Source: an uncultured Acetatifactor sp. (GTDB lineage: Bacteria; Bacillota; Clostridia; Lachnospirales; Lachnospiraceae). From it: a stretch of 62,281 nt of DNA. Below, in pieces: positions 16,998 to 25,537 of the stretch. Both the position numbers and the translations under genes were made by a program. How positions within the stretch are numbered: position 1 is the first letter of the stretch; every line of letters begins with the position of its first letter. Under the pieces are notes generated by a model, which did no database searches, had not been told where the DNA came from, and saw nothing but the letters and a program-made list of their open reading frames with translations. The DNA lies in contig CAJUJU010000016.1 of the NCBI GenBank assembly GCA_910586835.1, positions 1 to 62,281 on the forward strand. Reading direction: 5' to 3'.

Positions 16998-17030
16998 GAA
17001 GGAAAGTATAAAGTTTTTATAAAACCTCTG

Positions 17031-17954
17031 CTACTGCTGATTCAGGATCTCCGTGATCTTCTCGATCATTTCGTCCTCTTTCAGGCGGAACTTGATCTCC
17101 ACTCTTCTGGATGCCGCCATATCCACTTGTCCCGTGGCATTACCCGCCGTGTCCTTCTCATACACAGGACTGCTGCTGGATTTGCTGTTCACCGTGAGCA
17201 GCTGCTGAAGCTGCTCGATCTTCTCCTCGCTGAGCCCGTTCTTTTTATCAAGACAGAAGCTCGCCACCGCATCGGCCCTGTTGTGGGCCAGCTCCATATT
17301 ACTCATATAAGTGCCATGTGTGTCCGTATGCCCCTCTATAATGATTTCCGCAATATAGCCGCGGAACCGATCCTGCAGCAGCACGTCCAGATACATGGGG
17401 ATCACGTCCCGCAGCGTCTTTTTGCTGTCCTCGGTCAGCGTGGAGCTGTTGAACCGAAACAGCACATCCGAGGAAAAGGTGATCGAGCCTGTCTGGGCAT
17501 CCACCTTCATGCTGGAATTGTCAAAGGTATCCTGCAGCGCGCCTATGATATCTGTCCGGATGCCCACAATGCTCTGCAGTTCATCCTTGGTGGTGGTCAG
17601 CTCCTGTCTGGCATTCTCAATCTCCAGGTAAGCCTTGTTCAGCTCCTCCTGGGTCAGCGCAGCCTGCGCATAAGCCTGCTGCAGCTCCGCCAGGGAAGCC
17701 GCCAGCTCCTCGTTGGACTTCTCAATCTCGATCCTGGAATTTTCCAGATCCGCCATGGCAGAGTCCAGCTCTGCCTGGGCAGCGTTCAGCTCCAGCCTGG
17801 TGGCATCCAGATCCGTGGTCTTCTGTTTATAAATCGCAAGGGTTATCGCTATAATCAGCACAAAGATCAGAAGCAGCGCCGCCATCATATCGGAATAGGA
17901 CTGCCAATAGCTGTGTTCCGAAAAAGCCTCCCTGTTTCTCTGTCTACTTTTCAT
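17031..17954 (-). CDS. OmpA/MotB-like peptidoglycan-binding stator partner (ZorB-like)
   Basis: 307 residues with one N-terminal membrane helix (about 23-43) preceded by YWQSYSDMMAALLLIF. The Asp there matches the proton-carrying aspartate of MotB/ZorB proteins. A long coiled coil follows (about 48-135), then an OmpA domain (about 165-295) with IIIEGHTDTHGTYMSNMELAHNRA, which binds peptidoglycan. With the upstream MotA-like gene (11-bp overlap) it should form a proton-driven complex anchored to the wall. It resembles the Zorya defence ZorAB pair in architecture, but ZorC/ZorD/ZorE-type genes are not adjacent. Start ATG 17954 follows GAGG. Confidence 0.8.
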   Translation of the reverse strand: MKSRQRNREAFSEHSYWQSYSDMMAALLLIFVLIIAITLAIYKQKTTDLDATRLELNAAQAELDSAMADLENSRIEIEKSNEELAASLAELQQAYAQAALTQEELNKAYLEIENARQELTTTKDELQSIVGIRTDIIGALQDTFDNSSMKVDAQTGSITFSSDVLFRFNSSTLTEDSKKTLRDVIPMYLDVLLQDRFRGYIAEIIIEGHTDTHGTYMSNMELAHNRADAVASFCLDKKNGLSEEKIEQLQQLLTVNSKSSSSPVYEKDTAGNATGQVDMAASRRVEIKFRLKEDEMIEKITEILNQQ

Positions 17955-19107
17955 ACAGGTTCCTCATCTGTTCAAAGGCATAAAGCTGACCGCTGATCTC
18001 ATCGCTCATCTCGCTGCAGGTTCTGGAAAGCTGTTCTTTCTGCGCCTTCAGTTCCCCGGCAAACCGCTCCTGCCGCTCCATCACCTTAGCCAGCGCCGAC
18101 TGCACATTGCGGTTTACCTCCACCAGGGTCTTTACCGCCTCTATCATCTCTTCGGTGTTCGCCGCCTGCGCCGTCTGCGCCTCCCCTGCTGCCCGCAGCG
18201 TACTGCCCAGCTTCTGGAAATCCGCACCCATGGAGGCCTGCAGCTGACGGCCGAAATTCTCCACCATCCGCTCCACCGCAGCTGTCTGCTCCACGCCATC
18301 CCCCTTCATCAGCTCCAGTATCTGCCGAAGGGTATTTGCCATGCCTGCCTGATACACCACCATAGCCGCGGAATTTTCATCCTCCGTCACCGCCGGCGGC
18401 TGTGCTGTCTGACGGAATGTGTTCAAAAAAATCTCCAGCTTTTCGTAGGCGTCTGACATAATACTTCTGTAGACAAAATTAAACACCAGCGAAAAGAGAA
18501 TACCATACACCGAAGTGTGAAAGGCTACCTTCATACCGGAGAGCAGCGGTCCCACATTGTCCGATATGGTGTAGATATCCTCGCCCCGGAAGGAACCCAG
18601 CCCCATGGAAAGCCCCAGGAAGGTTCCCAGAATGCCAAGTCCTGTCATGGTTCCGGAAATACCGGAGTTAAAGAAATTCATCCCCACCCGATCCAGGAGG
18701 TTTTCATTTATGTATTCCTCCAGCTCACAGGGACTCACAACGCCCCGCCTGGTGCTCTGACTCTTGATCCGGATCCGGTATTTGTTATAGGCCGTCCGCA
18801 GTTCCTCGTTTTCAAAGACGTCCTTTTTGTCCTGATATTTATGCCACAGGTTTTTTCCGCCCGCTTCCTTATATTCTCCCTGCAGCGAAACGGCAAATTC
18901 CATCAGCTCATCCGTCACCCGGTTCAGCCTGCCGAAGCTTAAGAAGGACACAAAGAACAGCACCCCGATGACCACCAGAAATCCCAGATTGATGGCAAGA
19001 TTTACCACGGAGGTTCCCTCTCCCGAAAACACGCCGTTCACATACAGAACAAAAGCCACGACAACGGCATACAGCAGGAATAGTACATAATACAGTCTGT
19101 TTCTCAT
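17944..19107 (-). CDS. MotA/TolQ/ExbB-type proton-channel protein (ZorA-like)
   Basis: 387 residues. Four hydrophobic segments (about 6-25, 36-60, 150-175, 195-220) frame a MotA/ExbB domain: FFNSGISGTMTGLGILGTFLGLSMGL and VAFHTSVYGILFSLVFNFVY. A long coiled-coil tail (about 245-387) reaches into the cytoplasm. ZorA of the Zorya defence system has this plan with a longer tail. The partner OmpA-like gene overlaps its 3' end. I chose ATG at 19107 because GGGAG lies five bases upstream. It could energise an envelope process or be part of a defence complex; nothing else nearby decides this. Confidence 0.78.
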   Translation of the reverse strand: MRNRLYYVLFLLYAVVVAFVLYVNGVFSGEGTSVVNLAINLGFLVVIGVLFFVSFLSFGRLNRVTDELMEFAVSLQGEYKEAGGKNLWHKYQDKKDVFENEELRTAYNKYRIRIKSQSTRRGVVSPCELEEYINENLLDRVGMNFFNSGISGTMTGLGILGTFLGLSMGLGSFRGEDIYTISDNVGPLLSGMKVAFHTSVYGILFSLVFNFVYRSIMSDAYEKLEIFLNTFRQTAQPPAVTEDENSAAMVVYQAGMANTLRQILELMKGDGVEQTAAVERMVENFGRQLQASMGADFQKLGSTLRAAGEAQTAQAANTEEMIEAVKTLVEVNRNVQSALAKVMERQERFAGELKAQKEQLSRTCSEMSDEISGQLYAFEQMRNLYEK

Positions 19108-19260
19108 CTGTTCTCCCATCCCGTGCCGTCCGCCGATTCGCGGCTCTTGCTCTGCAATATTCCGGCACGTTTACCTCTTAAACGTACCACATTTTTTCCC
19201 GCAGCTCAATAGTTCTGAAGAAAACTTAAGGAAGCCAAAACTGCGTTAAGCCCCGTTTTC

Positions 19261-22200
19261 TCACCCCACGACAATTCCCGTCACCTGGTATCCGGCCTCT
19301 GTCACCGCCGCAGTCAATGTCTCGTCGGATACTTCCCCGGTCAGCTCCAGAGTCGCCGTCTTTGCCTCCAGATTCATGGCTGCGGAGCTTACGCCCTCCA
19401 CCGCCTCCAATGCCTTCTGCACTCTGCCGGTGCAGTGTCCGCACATCATTCCCTCAATCGTCATTACCTTCGTCATTTTTCTTTCCTCGCTTTCTGCTTT
19501 TTCTTTCTTTTCCGTTTCTTTCGCTTCTGATTCTTTTGCTTCCGTTTCCTTCGCTTCCGTTTCTTTTGCTTCCGTTTCTTTTACTTCCGTTTCCTTCACT
19601 TCTGTTTCTTTCGCTTCCGTTTCTTTTGCTTCCGTTTCCTTCGCTTCTGTTTCCTTCGCTTCTGTTTCTTTTGCTTCCGTTTCTTTCGCTTCCGTTTCTT
19701 TTACTTCTGTTTCTTTTGCTTCCGTTTCTTTCGCTTCCGTTGTCTTCTTCACCAGCTTCGTAAACCCGTCCCGAAAGCCTCTCAGCCGCAGGGCGTTGCC
19801 TACCACAAAAATACTGCTCAGGCTCATGGCCGCCGCGCCGAACATGGGATTCAGCCGAAGCCCAAAGGCCGGATACCACAGTCCCGCGGCAAGAGGAATG
19901 CCGATGACATTGTAGAAAAACGCCCAGAACAGATTCTGCTTGATGTTGCGGATGACTGCACGACTCAGTCTGAGAGCCGTCACCGCATCCCGCAGATCGC
20001 TCTTCATCAGAACAATGTCCGCGCTCTCCATGGCCACATCTGTCCCGGCACCGATGGCCATGCCCACATCTGCCGCCGCAAGAGCGGGCGCGTCGTTGAT
20101 GCCGTCTCCGATCATGGCCACCTTCCTGCCCGCCGCCTTCAGAGCGCTGATTTTGCGCTCCTTGTCCTGGGGCAGCACCTCAGCCACCACCTCATTGATC
20201 CCCAACTGCTGCCGCACGGCCTCCGCAGTCCTTTTGTTATCGCCGGTGAGCATCACCATCCGGATCCCCAGCTCTCTGAACTTCTGCACGGCGGCGAAGG
20301 AGCTGGCCTTGATCTCGTCCGCCACGTCAATACAGCCCAAAAGCCTGCCTTCCTCCGCCACCAGAAGAGGGGTTCTGCCGTCCTGCGCAATCTGATTCAG
20401 CCCCTCCAGCACAATCCTGTCCGGCTGAATTCCGTTTTCTTCCATATAGGCCAGATTTCCCACAAAAAATCTGGTTCCGGCTTTTGCCCCGCTGTCCGTT
20501 CTGTTCAGAAAATCCACGCTGGCGGAACCGTCCTCCCGCCTTCCGGCCAGGAACACCGAGGTAGGGCCATCCGCGCCAACCCAAAACTCCCCATGCTCTT
20601 CCGTACGCTTTTTCGACGGATTTTCTTCTTTCTTCAGCATTGCGAGAATCCGGTCCCTCTCCTCCGAAGGAAGGGACATAGTGGGCCGGGGCGGTATATC
20701 CTCCGCCAGAACACCCTCCACTCCTCTTCCGAACACCGCCTTGAAATCCTGTACCTGGGGAATCGATACCTTCTGACTCCTTGCGTGTTCCACAATGGCC
20801 TCCGCCAGCGGATGCTCGCTTTTCTTTTCCAGGGCTGCGGCAAGCCCCAGCAGCGTCTCCAGGGACAGATCCTGCACATAGCAGCCCACGCCTGTGACCT
20901 TCAGCCGTCCGGAGGTAATGGTTCCCGTTTTATCCATCACCACCGTGTCAATCTCTCTGGCCTGCTGCAGCGCCTCCCCGGACTTAATCAGAATACCGTG
21001 TCCGGCTCCCACTCCGGTTCCTACCATGATCGCCACGGGAGTGGCCAGCCCCAGCGCGCAGGGGCAGGAGATCACCAGCACGGCAATTGCAGAGGAAATG
21101 GCAAATTCCGCCCCGGCCCCCGCAATCAGCCAAACTGCCAGCGTCACCAGCGCAATCCCCATGACCACAGGGACAAACACCCCTGCAACCTTATCCGCCA
21201 GCTGTGCGATAGGCGCCTTGCTGGCGCCGGCCTCCTCCACCAGCCGAATGATCTGCGCCAGAGTCGTATCTTCCCCCACCCTGTCCGCGCGGCACTTCAG
21301 GAATCCGGCCTTGTTAACGGTGGCGGAAACCACTTTGTCCCCGGTCTGTTTTTCCACCGGAATACTCTCGCCCGTGATAGCCGCCTCGTCGATACTGGAG
21401 GTTCCTTCCAGCACCGTGCCGTCCACCGGCACCAGACTGCCAGGCTTCAGAAGAAAAACATCACCGCTGCAAAGCTCCTCCGTGGGGATCTCTCTTTCGT
21501 TCCCCAAAGCGTCCACCACCACAGCCGTCCGGGGCGACAGATCCATCAGCTTTGTGATGGCCTCGCTGGTCTTTCCCTTAGACCGGCTCTCCAGGAACTT
21601 TCCCACCGTAATCAACGTGAGAATCATGCCTGCGGACTCAAAGTATAAGTCATGAGAATACTGCTCCACCACCGCCATCTCCCCGTGCCCCAGGCCATAG
21701 CCGATGCGGTACATGGCAAAAATACCGTAGCCTATGGCGGCGGAAGCTCCCAGCGCGATCAGACTGTCCATGTTGGGGGACAGATGCCCCAGGGTCTTAA
21801 AACCAACTGCAAAAAACTTCCGGTTCATGTACAGAATGGGCAGCAACAGGATAAACTGTGTCATGGCAAAGGTCATGGCATTTTCATTTCCGTGAAAATA
21901 TAGATGCATAAAACCGGGAATCGGCAATCCGAACCACTCATTATACATATGGTACATTGCCACATACATAAGCGGAATCAAAAAGCCGATGGAGATCCCC
22001 AGCCGCCACCGCATGGCGCCTGCTTCCTCTTTGGCTTTTCTGCTCAGACTCTCTCTGCCGTTCCTGCCCCGTCCCACACCGGATACCGCCGAACCACAGC
22101 TTCCGCCTTCTGTAAAACAGGACTGTTGTGCGCCGCCTGCCTCTTTCCCTCCTGCGAAACCGGCTCGATTTCCTGCGCCGCCCGCCGCAAAGGAAGCCCC

Positions 22201-22392
22201 GTAGCCGGCCTTCTCCACCGCGCTTTCGATGTCCTCCCTGCCCAGGATTTCTTCGTCGTACTCAATCTCCATGGTCTCCGTCAGCAGATTCACCGAAGCT
22301 TTTTTCACACCTTTCAGCTTATTTGCCGCCTTCTCCACATGCGAGGAACACGCCGAACAGGTCATGCCCGATATGTGATATCTCTCTTTCAT
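19261..22392 (-). CDS. copA: Copper-exporting P1B-ATPase with fused C-terminal chaperone-like domain
   Basis: 1,043 residues, well above the 750-850 usual for CopA. An N-terminal metal-binding domain (GMTCSAC, about 10-16) is followed by eight membrane helices with the CPC ion-binding motif (VISCPCALG). Phosphorylation site DKTGT, the SEHPLAEA histidine-proline motif and GDGINDAPALAAADVG follow. After the last helices comes a 80-residue linker of ETEAK-type repeats and then a second complete metal-binding domain (EGMMCGHCTGRV) at the extreme C-terminus, resembling a CopZ chaperone fused to the pump. It exports Cu(I) across the membrane using ATP. The ATG at 22392 follows GGAGGGG, 23 bp downstream of csoR, in a CsoR-controlled operon. 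Confidence 0.92.
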   Translation of the reverse strand: MKERYHISGMTCSACSSHVEKAANKLKGVKKASVNLLTETMEIEYDEEILGREDIESAVEKAGYGASFAAGGAGNRAGFAGGKEAGGAQQSCFTEGGSCGSAVSGVGRGRNGRESLSRKAKEEAGAMRWRLGISIGFLIPLMYVAMYHMYNEWFGLPIPGFMHLYFHGNENAMTFAMTQFILLLPILYMNRKFFAVGFKTLGHLSPNMDSLIALGASAAIGYGIFAMYRIGYGLGHGEMAVVEQYSHDLYFESAGMILTLITVGKFLESRSKGKTSEAITKLMDLSPRTAVVVDALGNEREIPTEELCSGDVFLLKPGSLVPVDGTVLEGTSSIDEAAITGESIPVEKQTGDKVVSATVNKAGFLKCRADRVGEDTTLAQIIRLVEEAGASKAPIAQLADKVAGVFVPVVMGIALVTLAVWLIAGAGAEFAISSAIAVLVISCPCALGLATPVAIMVGTGVGAGHGILIKSGEALQQAREIDTVVMDKTGTITSGRLKVTGVGCYVQDLSLETLLGLAAALEKKSEHPLAEAIVEHARSQKVSIPQVQDFKAVFGRGVEGVLAEDIPPRPTMSLPSEERDRILAMLKKEENPSKKRTEEHGEFWVGADGPTSVFLAGRREDGSASVDFLNRTDSGAKAGTRFFVGNLAYMEENGIQPDRIVLEGLNQIAQDGRTPLLVAEEGRLLGCIDVADEIKASSFAAVQKFRELGIRMVMLTGDNKRTAEAVRQQLGINEVVAEVLPQDKERKISALKAAGRKVAMIGDGINDAPALAAADVGMAIGAGTDVAMESADIVLMKSDLRDAVTALRLSRAVIRNIKQNLFWAFFYNVIGIPLAAGLWYPAFGLRLNPMFGAAAMSLSSIFVVGNALRLRGFRDGFTKLVKKTTEAKETEAKETEVKETEAKETEAKETEAKETEAKETEAKETEAKETEVKETEVKETEAKETEAKETEAKESEAKETEKKEKAESEERKMTKVMTIEGMMCGHCTGRVQKALEAVEGVSSAAMNLEAKTATLELTGEVSDETLTAAVTEAGYQVTGIVVG
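19504..19743 (-). repeat. 16 x 15-bp tandem repeat encoding the CopA linker
   Basis: Sixteen uninterrupted 15-bp units (240 bp) encode ETEAK with scattered ETEVK, one TTEAK, one ESEAK and one ETEKK. The DNA unit is near TCCGTTTCTTTCGCT on the plus strand. The number of units is likely to vary between strains because the copies are so similar. The protein product should be a charged helical or disordered tether for the terminal metal-binding domain. Confidence 0.92.
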
Positions 22393-22415
22393 TTTCGGAA
22401 TCCCCTCCTTTTCCC

Positions 22416-22754
22416 TCACTTCAGCTTACGGATCAATTCCACTGCCTCTTCCACTATCTCCGTATTCCCTTTTTGGATTTCCTCCACCACACAAGTCTCC
22501 ATATGCTTTTGCAGCACCAGATAGCCGAAGGACTGAAGCGCGCTTTCCACCGCCGCAATCTGTGTCAGGATGTCGCCGCAGTAACGGTTCTCGTCCAACA
22601 TTCTCCCAATGCCGTTCAACTGTCCTGTCATACGGCTGATGCGGTTTTTCAGCTGCCGCAGCTCTTCCTCGCTCCTGGGTGTCGCCTTGGTCTGACAGCA
22701 GCACCCTTCCCCGGCCTTTTCCGTCTCTTTTCTGTCTACAGTATCTCCACTCAT
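22416..22754 (-). CDS. csoR: CsoR copper-sensing repressor
   Basis: 112 residues in the CsoR/RcnR family. The Cu(I) ligand triad is present: Cys in NRYCGDIL, and His and Cys in QKHMETC. The four-helix DNA-binding fold is indicated by LKNRISRMTGQLNGIGRML. The protein releases DNA when it binds Cu(I). An unusual CCC sits in the N-terminal extension (GEGCCCQTK). ATG 22754 follows GGGAGGGG; an ATG 24 bp upstream has no such site. Two matching operators lie just upstream, and copA follows 23 bp downstream. Confidence 0.9.
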   Translation of the reverse strand: MSGDTVDRKETEKAGEGCCCQTKATPRSEEELRQLKNRISRMTGQLNGIGRMLDENRYCGDILTQIAAVESALQSFGYLVLQKHMETCVVEEIQKGNTEIVEEAVELIRKLK

Positions 22755-22862
22755 CTTCCCTCTATCCCCTCCCAACATCCATAAACAAGTTATTCCTTCC
22801 GGTCTGCTCCTGCACCCGCGGCATCCCGGAAAGAAGGATCATAACACTGCCAATCCGCACAA

Positions 22863-22879
22863 ATACCCCATGGGGGTAT
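22863..22879. promoter_or_regulatory. CsoR operator 1
   Basis: ATACCCCATGGGGGTAT is an almost perfect inverted repeat of the known CsoR type (TACCC...GGGTA). It lies just downstream of the predicted transcription start of csoR-copA. Confidence 0.88.
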
Positions 22880-22892
22880 TATGCTTACATCC

Positions 22893-22921
22893 ATAATATA
22901 CCCCCACAGGGTATCTGTCAA
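22893..22921 (-). promoter_or_regulatory. csoR-copA promoter with operator in the spacer
   Basis: On the minus strand TTGACA (22916-22921) and TATTAT (22893-22898) are 17 bp apart. The second CsoR operator ATACCCCCACAGGGTAT (22898-22914) fills the spacer, so bound CsoR would block RNA polymerase directly. Operator centres are 35 bp apart. Confidence 0.88.
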
Positions 22922-22951
22922 GTGTCACTGTTCTGTTTTCATTTCCGGATT

Positions 22952-24499
22952 TCAGTTTTCAAATACAAAATAATCGGCCTTCACACAGCCTCCTGCACGG
23001 CCTTCCTCGTTGATGGCGAAAAGTCCTGCCTTCACGCCCACCCAGCGTCCGGGAGTTGCCTGCACAGTCTCTCCCACAGCCTGAAACTCCGAGCCGTCGC
23101 CGCTTATCTCAAAGGAGATATCCGTTTCCTTCTCCACCCGCATACGCAGGTACACCGTCTCCGACTCCAGCTCCATCAGCTGCTTTCGCTGTTCATCGTT
23201 CTTCGTACAGTTCCCTGTTCTCTGCTGCAAAATCAGCTTACCGCCTTTCTTTTGCAGGACAAGGGCCGTATAGCAGCCTCCCAGGGACACCATACCCGCC
23301 GCGTCGCCCTCCGCCAGCTTCTCCGTGTGCAGGCAGGCGGTAATCTGAAACTCCGGCGCCGGCCACTTCTGAAGCAGAAGATTGCTGACGTCACAGAGCT
23401 GCCGTTTTTCCTCCGCGGGCTGAGCGTATAACGTGAGCCGGCCGTCTCCCAGACTGTACCAGTCTTTCTGATAATTGGCATTCCACTGCCACTGCAGCCC
23501 CAGGCTCTCTCCCTCAAAGAAATCGCTGTCCTCCGGCGCACAGACAGGATACTGTGCTCCCACATCCGGCTTCTTATGCCGCAGCACCGGCTCTCCGCAG
23601 CCGTCCACATCATTTACGCCGATAACGGGCCAGTCGTCCTCCCAGCGCATGGGCTGCAGATGGATGATCCTTCCTGCGTTTCCCACATCCTGAAAATGAA
23701 TAAACCAGTCTTCCCCTGTTGGCGTATCCACCCAGGCTCCCTGGTGAGGGCCGTTTACGGGAGAACCGCCCTGGCGCATCACAATTTTTTCCTCATAAGG
23801 ACCGTAGATGCTCCTGGACCGCAGCACGGTCTGCCATCCGGTCTTGACGCCGCCTGCCGGGGCAAAAATATAATAATAGCCGTTTCGTTTATAAAGCTTG
23901 GGCCCCTCTATGGTGGGCTGGGTTTCATGCCCGTCGTAGATAAACTGCCCGTCATCCAACACACCGGAGCAGTCCGGCTCCATGGGGGACATGTAGAGCA
24001 TACTCTTGAAGCCGATACGGCTTCTGGCAAACGCGGTGACCATGTAAGCCTTGCCGTCGTCATCCCAGAAAGGACAGGGATCGATCCAGCCCACCACCTT
24101 TCTGACATAGGCAGGCTCGCTCCACTTTCCCCAGGGATCCTCCGTCTTACACATCAGGATTCCCTCGTCGGGCATGGGAACAAACACATAATACACCCCG
24201 TCATGAAAACGGATGGAAGGTGCCCAGGTTCCGCAGCCGTGTATGGGCTTGTCGTAATCGTTGAGAGCGCTGAAGGGCAGCTTCTCCATGCAGTAATTGA
24301 TCACTTTCCAGTTTACCAGGTCTTTGGAATGCAGCAGCGGCACAGCCGGCGCGTTGCAAAAGCTAGAGGCCACCAAAAAATAGTCCTCCCCTACCCGGAT
24401 CGCATCGGGATCCGAATAATCGGTGTACAGTATGGGATTGCTGTAGGTTCCGTCTCCGTTATCCGCAATCCACATTTTCCGAATTTCTTCTCTCTTCAT
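22952..24499 (-). CDS. Glycoside hydrolase family 43 (intracellular xylosidase/arabinofuranosidase type)
   Basis: 515 residues without signal peptide. The five-bladed beta-propeller of GH43 covers about 12-320: catalytic base Asp in YTDYSDPDAI, pKa-modulating Asp in GWIDPCPFWDDDGK, and general acid Glu in PTIEGPKLYKR. A C-terminal beta-sandwich (about 330-515) of the DUF1349/lectin-like kind follows, as in beta-xylosidases and arabinofuranosidases acting on imported oligosaccharides. It is a single gene with its own promoter at 24,553-24,581. Start ATG 24499 follows AAGGAAGT. Confidence 0.87.
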   Translation of the reverse strand: MKREEIRKMWIADNGDGTYSNPILYTDYSDPDAIRVGEDYFLVASSFCNAPAVPLLHSKDLVNWKVINYCMEKLPFSALNDYDKPIHGCGTWAPSIRFHDGVYYVFVPMPDEGILMCKTEDPWGKWSEPAYVRKVVGWIDPCPFWDDDGKAYMVTAFARSRIGFKSMLYMSPMEPDCSGVLDDGQFIYDGHETQPTIEGPKLYKRNGYYYIFAPAGGVKTGWQTVLRSRSIYGPYEEKIVMRQGGSPVNGPHQGAWVDTPTGEDWFIHFQDVGNAGRIIHLQPMRWEDDWPVIGVNDVDGCGEPVLRHKKPDVGAQYPVCAPEDSDFFEGESLGLQWQWNANYQKDWYSLGDGRLTLYAQPAEEKRQLCDVSNLLLQKWPAPEFQITACLHTEKLAEGDAAGMVSLGGCYTALVLQKKGGKLILQQRTGNCTKNDEQRKQLMELESETVYLRMRVEKETDISFEISGDGSEFQAVGETVQATPGRWVGVKAGLFAINEEGRAGGCVKADYFVFEN

Positions 24500-24552
24500 T
24501 TTACTTCCTTCCTTTGTAAGATATTTGCAGTATGAGGGGGTGCATGAGCAAC

Positions 24553-24581
24553 ATTATACCATAAATTGCCGCGCATGCCAC
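24553..24581 (-). promoter_or_regulatory. GH43 gene promoter
   Basis: On the minus strand TATAAT (24553-24558) has GTGGCA (24576-24581) 17 bp upstream. The leader is about 50 bases. No obvious catabolite-repression site was recognised. Confidence 0.55.
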
Positions 24582-24620
24582 TTTGTTTTTTCAAAATATC
24601 CTCCCGCTGAGGACAGGCAG

Positions 24621-25226
24621 TCAGTCAAAGAGCCGATTTTCAGAATGAACCCGCAGAATCTCCTCCCCTGATTTTACCTGTTCCCCGGCAGCGGCAAGGA
24701 TATCGCTCCCATATTCCCCGGTCTCCACCGCCACGGACACCCGGGGAGACGCTCCCTCCGCCTCCAGTCCCCGGCGGTCAAATTCCAGCAGCAGCTTTCC
24801 CTTCCCCACAATTTCATTTTGCACGATCCGGGGACGAAAGTACCTCCCCAGCAGCTCATCCCCGCAATCCCCCGCCTGAATATACAACTCTGCACCAAAC
24901 TCCGTGTTGAACAGAAACGCATTGCCCATGGGAAACAGCTTTGTTATCTTCCCGCCCGTGGGCGCATAGATTCTGTCCTCACTGGGTCGGATCACCACGG
25001 TGGGCCTCTCGCCGCCGCACATATCCTCCACTTCACCCGAGACGGGGCTGCCTACAGATCCGGCTGCCCCCTCACCCAAAGTCTGTCTTTCCTTCGTATG
25101 CCTGCCGCCCGGCTCATTCTCAGGCGCTGCCTCCTTGCCGTCCTCATTCCCCGCCATTGCCAGTCTGCCCACACAGAACCCCGTAAACAACGCAGCCACC
25201 ATCGCCGTCAACCACAAAACATTCAT
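24621..25226 (-). CDS. Membrane-anchored EIIA(Glc)-like protein lacking active histidines
   Basis: 201 residues: an N-terminal membrane helix (about 2-22), a 50-residue linker, and a domain (about 80-200) that follows the glucose-type PTS EIIA fold: IYAPTGGKITKLFPM, NAFLFNTEFGAELYIQAGDCG, GKGKLLLEFD. In true EIIA the two active-site histidines occur in HAF and VHFG or IHIG; here these positions read NAF and IQAG. Phosphotransfer is therefore impossible, and a binding or regulatory role is likely. I prefer ATG 25226 (GGGAG upstream) to ATG 25238. No PTS permease is adjacent. Confidence 0.72.
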   Translation of the reverse strand: MNVLWLTAMVAALFTGFCVGRLAMAGNEDGKEAAPENEPGGRHTKERQTLGEGAAGSVGSPVSGEVEDMCGGERPTVVIRPSEDRIYAPTGGKITKLFPMGNAFLFNTEFGAELYIQAGDCGDELLGRYFRPRIVQNEIVGKGKLLLEFDRRGLEAEGASPRVSVAVETGEYGSDILAAAGEQVKSGEEILRVHSENRLFD

Positions 25227-25366
25227 TTCTGCTCCCATCCGCGCACTGCATAAGAGTATGTACCCTGCCCCTGCGCATCCATATCCGGGTGATACCTCTT
25301 ACAGATACCATTCAATATCCATATTTCCCCAAAAATATGACAAATATTCACGTCAAAAAATAATTG

Positions 25367-25396
25367 TTGACATTTCGTAAACACTGGTGCTATACT
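25367..25396 (+). promoter_or_regulatory. cspA-type promoter
   Basis: TTGACA (25367-25372) and TATACT (25391-25396) are 18 bp apart. The predicted leader is about 135 bases, long like those of cold-shock genes. Confidence 0.8.
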
Positions 25397-25427
25397 ACAT
25401 TTGTATTCTAAATGAAAGTCATTGAAC

Positions 25428-25489
25428 TCACATATTTTTGTAAGTCATTAGGACTTTGATGATGGTTTACAAAAATATGTGATTTTTTT
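25428..25489 (+). terminator. Intrinsic-terminator-like hairpin in the cold-shock leader
   Basis: TCACATATTTTTGTAA (25428-25443) is perfectly complementary to TTACAAAAATATGTGA (25467-25482), and seven T residues follow at once. It lies inside the leader, 48 bases before the start codon, so full termination would silence the gene. It is therefore a candidate attenuator or temperature-dependent structure. The stem is A/U-rich, which makes it sensitive to temperature. Confidence 0.8.
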
Positions 25490-25537
25490 GTCCTACGTTT
25501 TAGAATCACACGATATATTTTTTAAGGAGGTACCACA

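Noticed and set aside
17031..19107. Complete Zorya defence system
   Set aside because: Only ZorA- and ZorB-like genes are visible; flanking genes are clpB and copA, with no helicase or nuclease partner.
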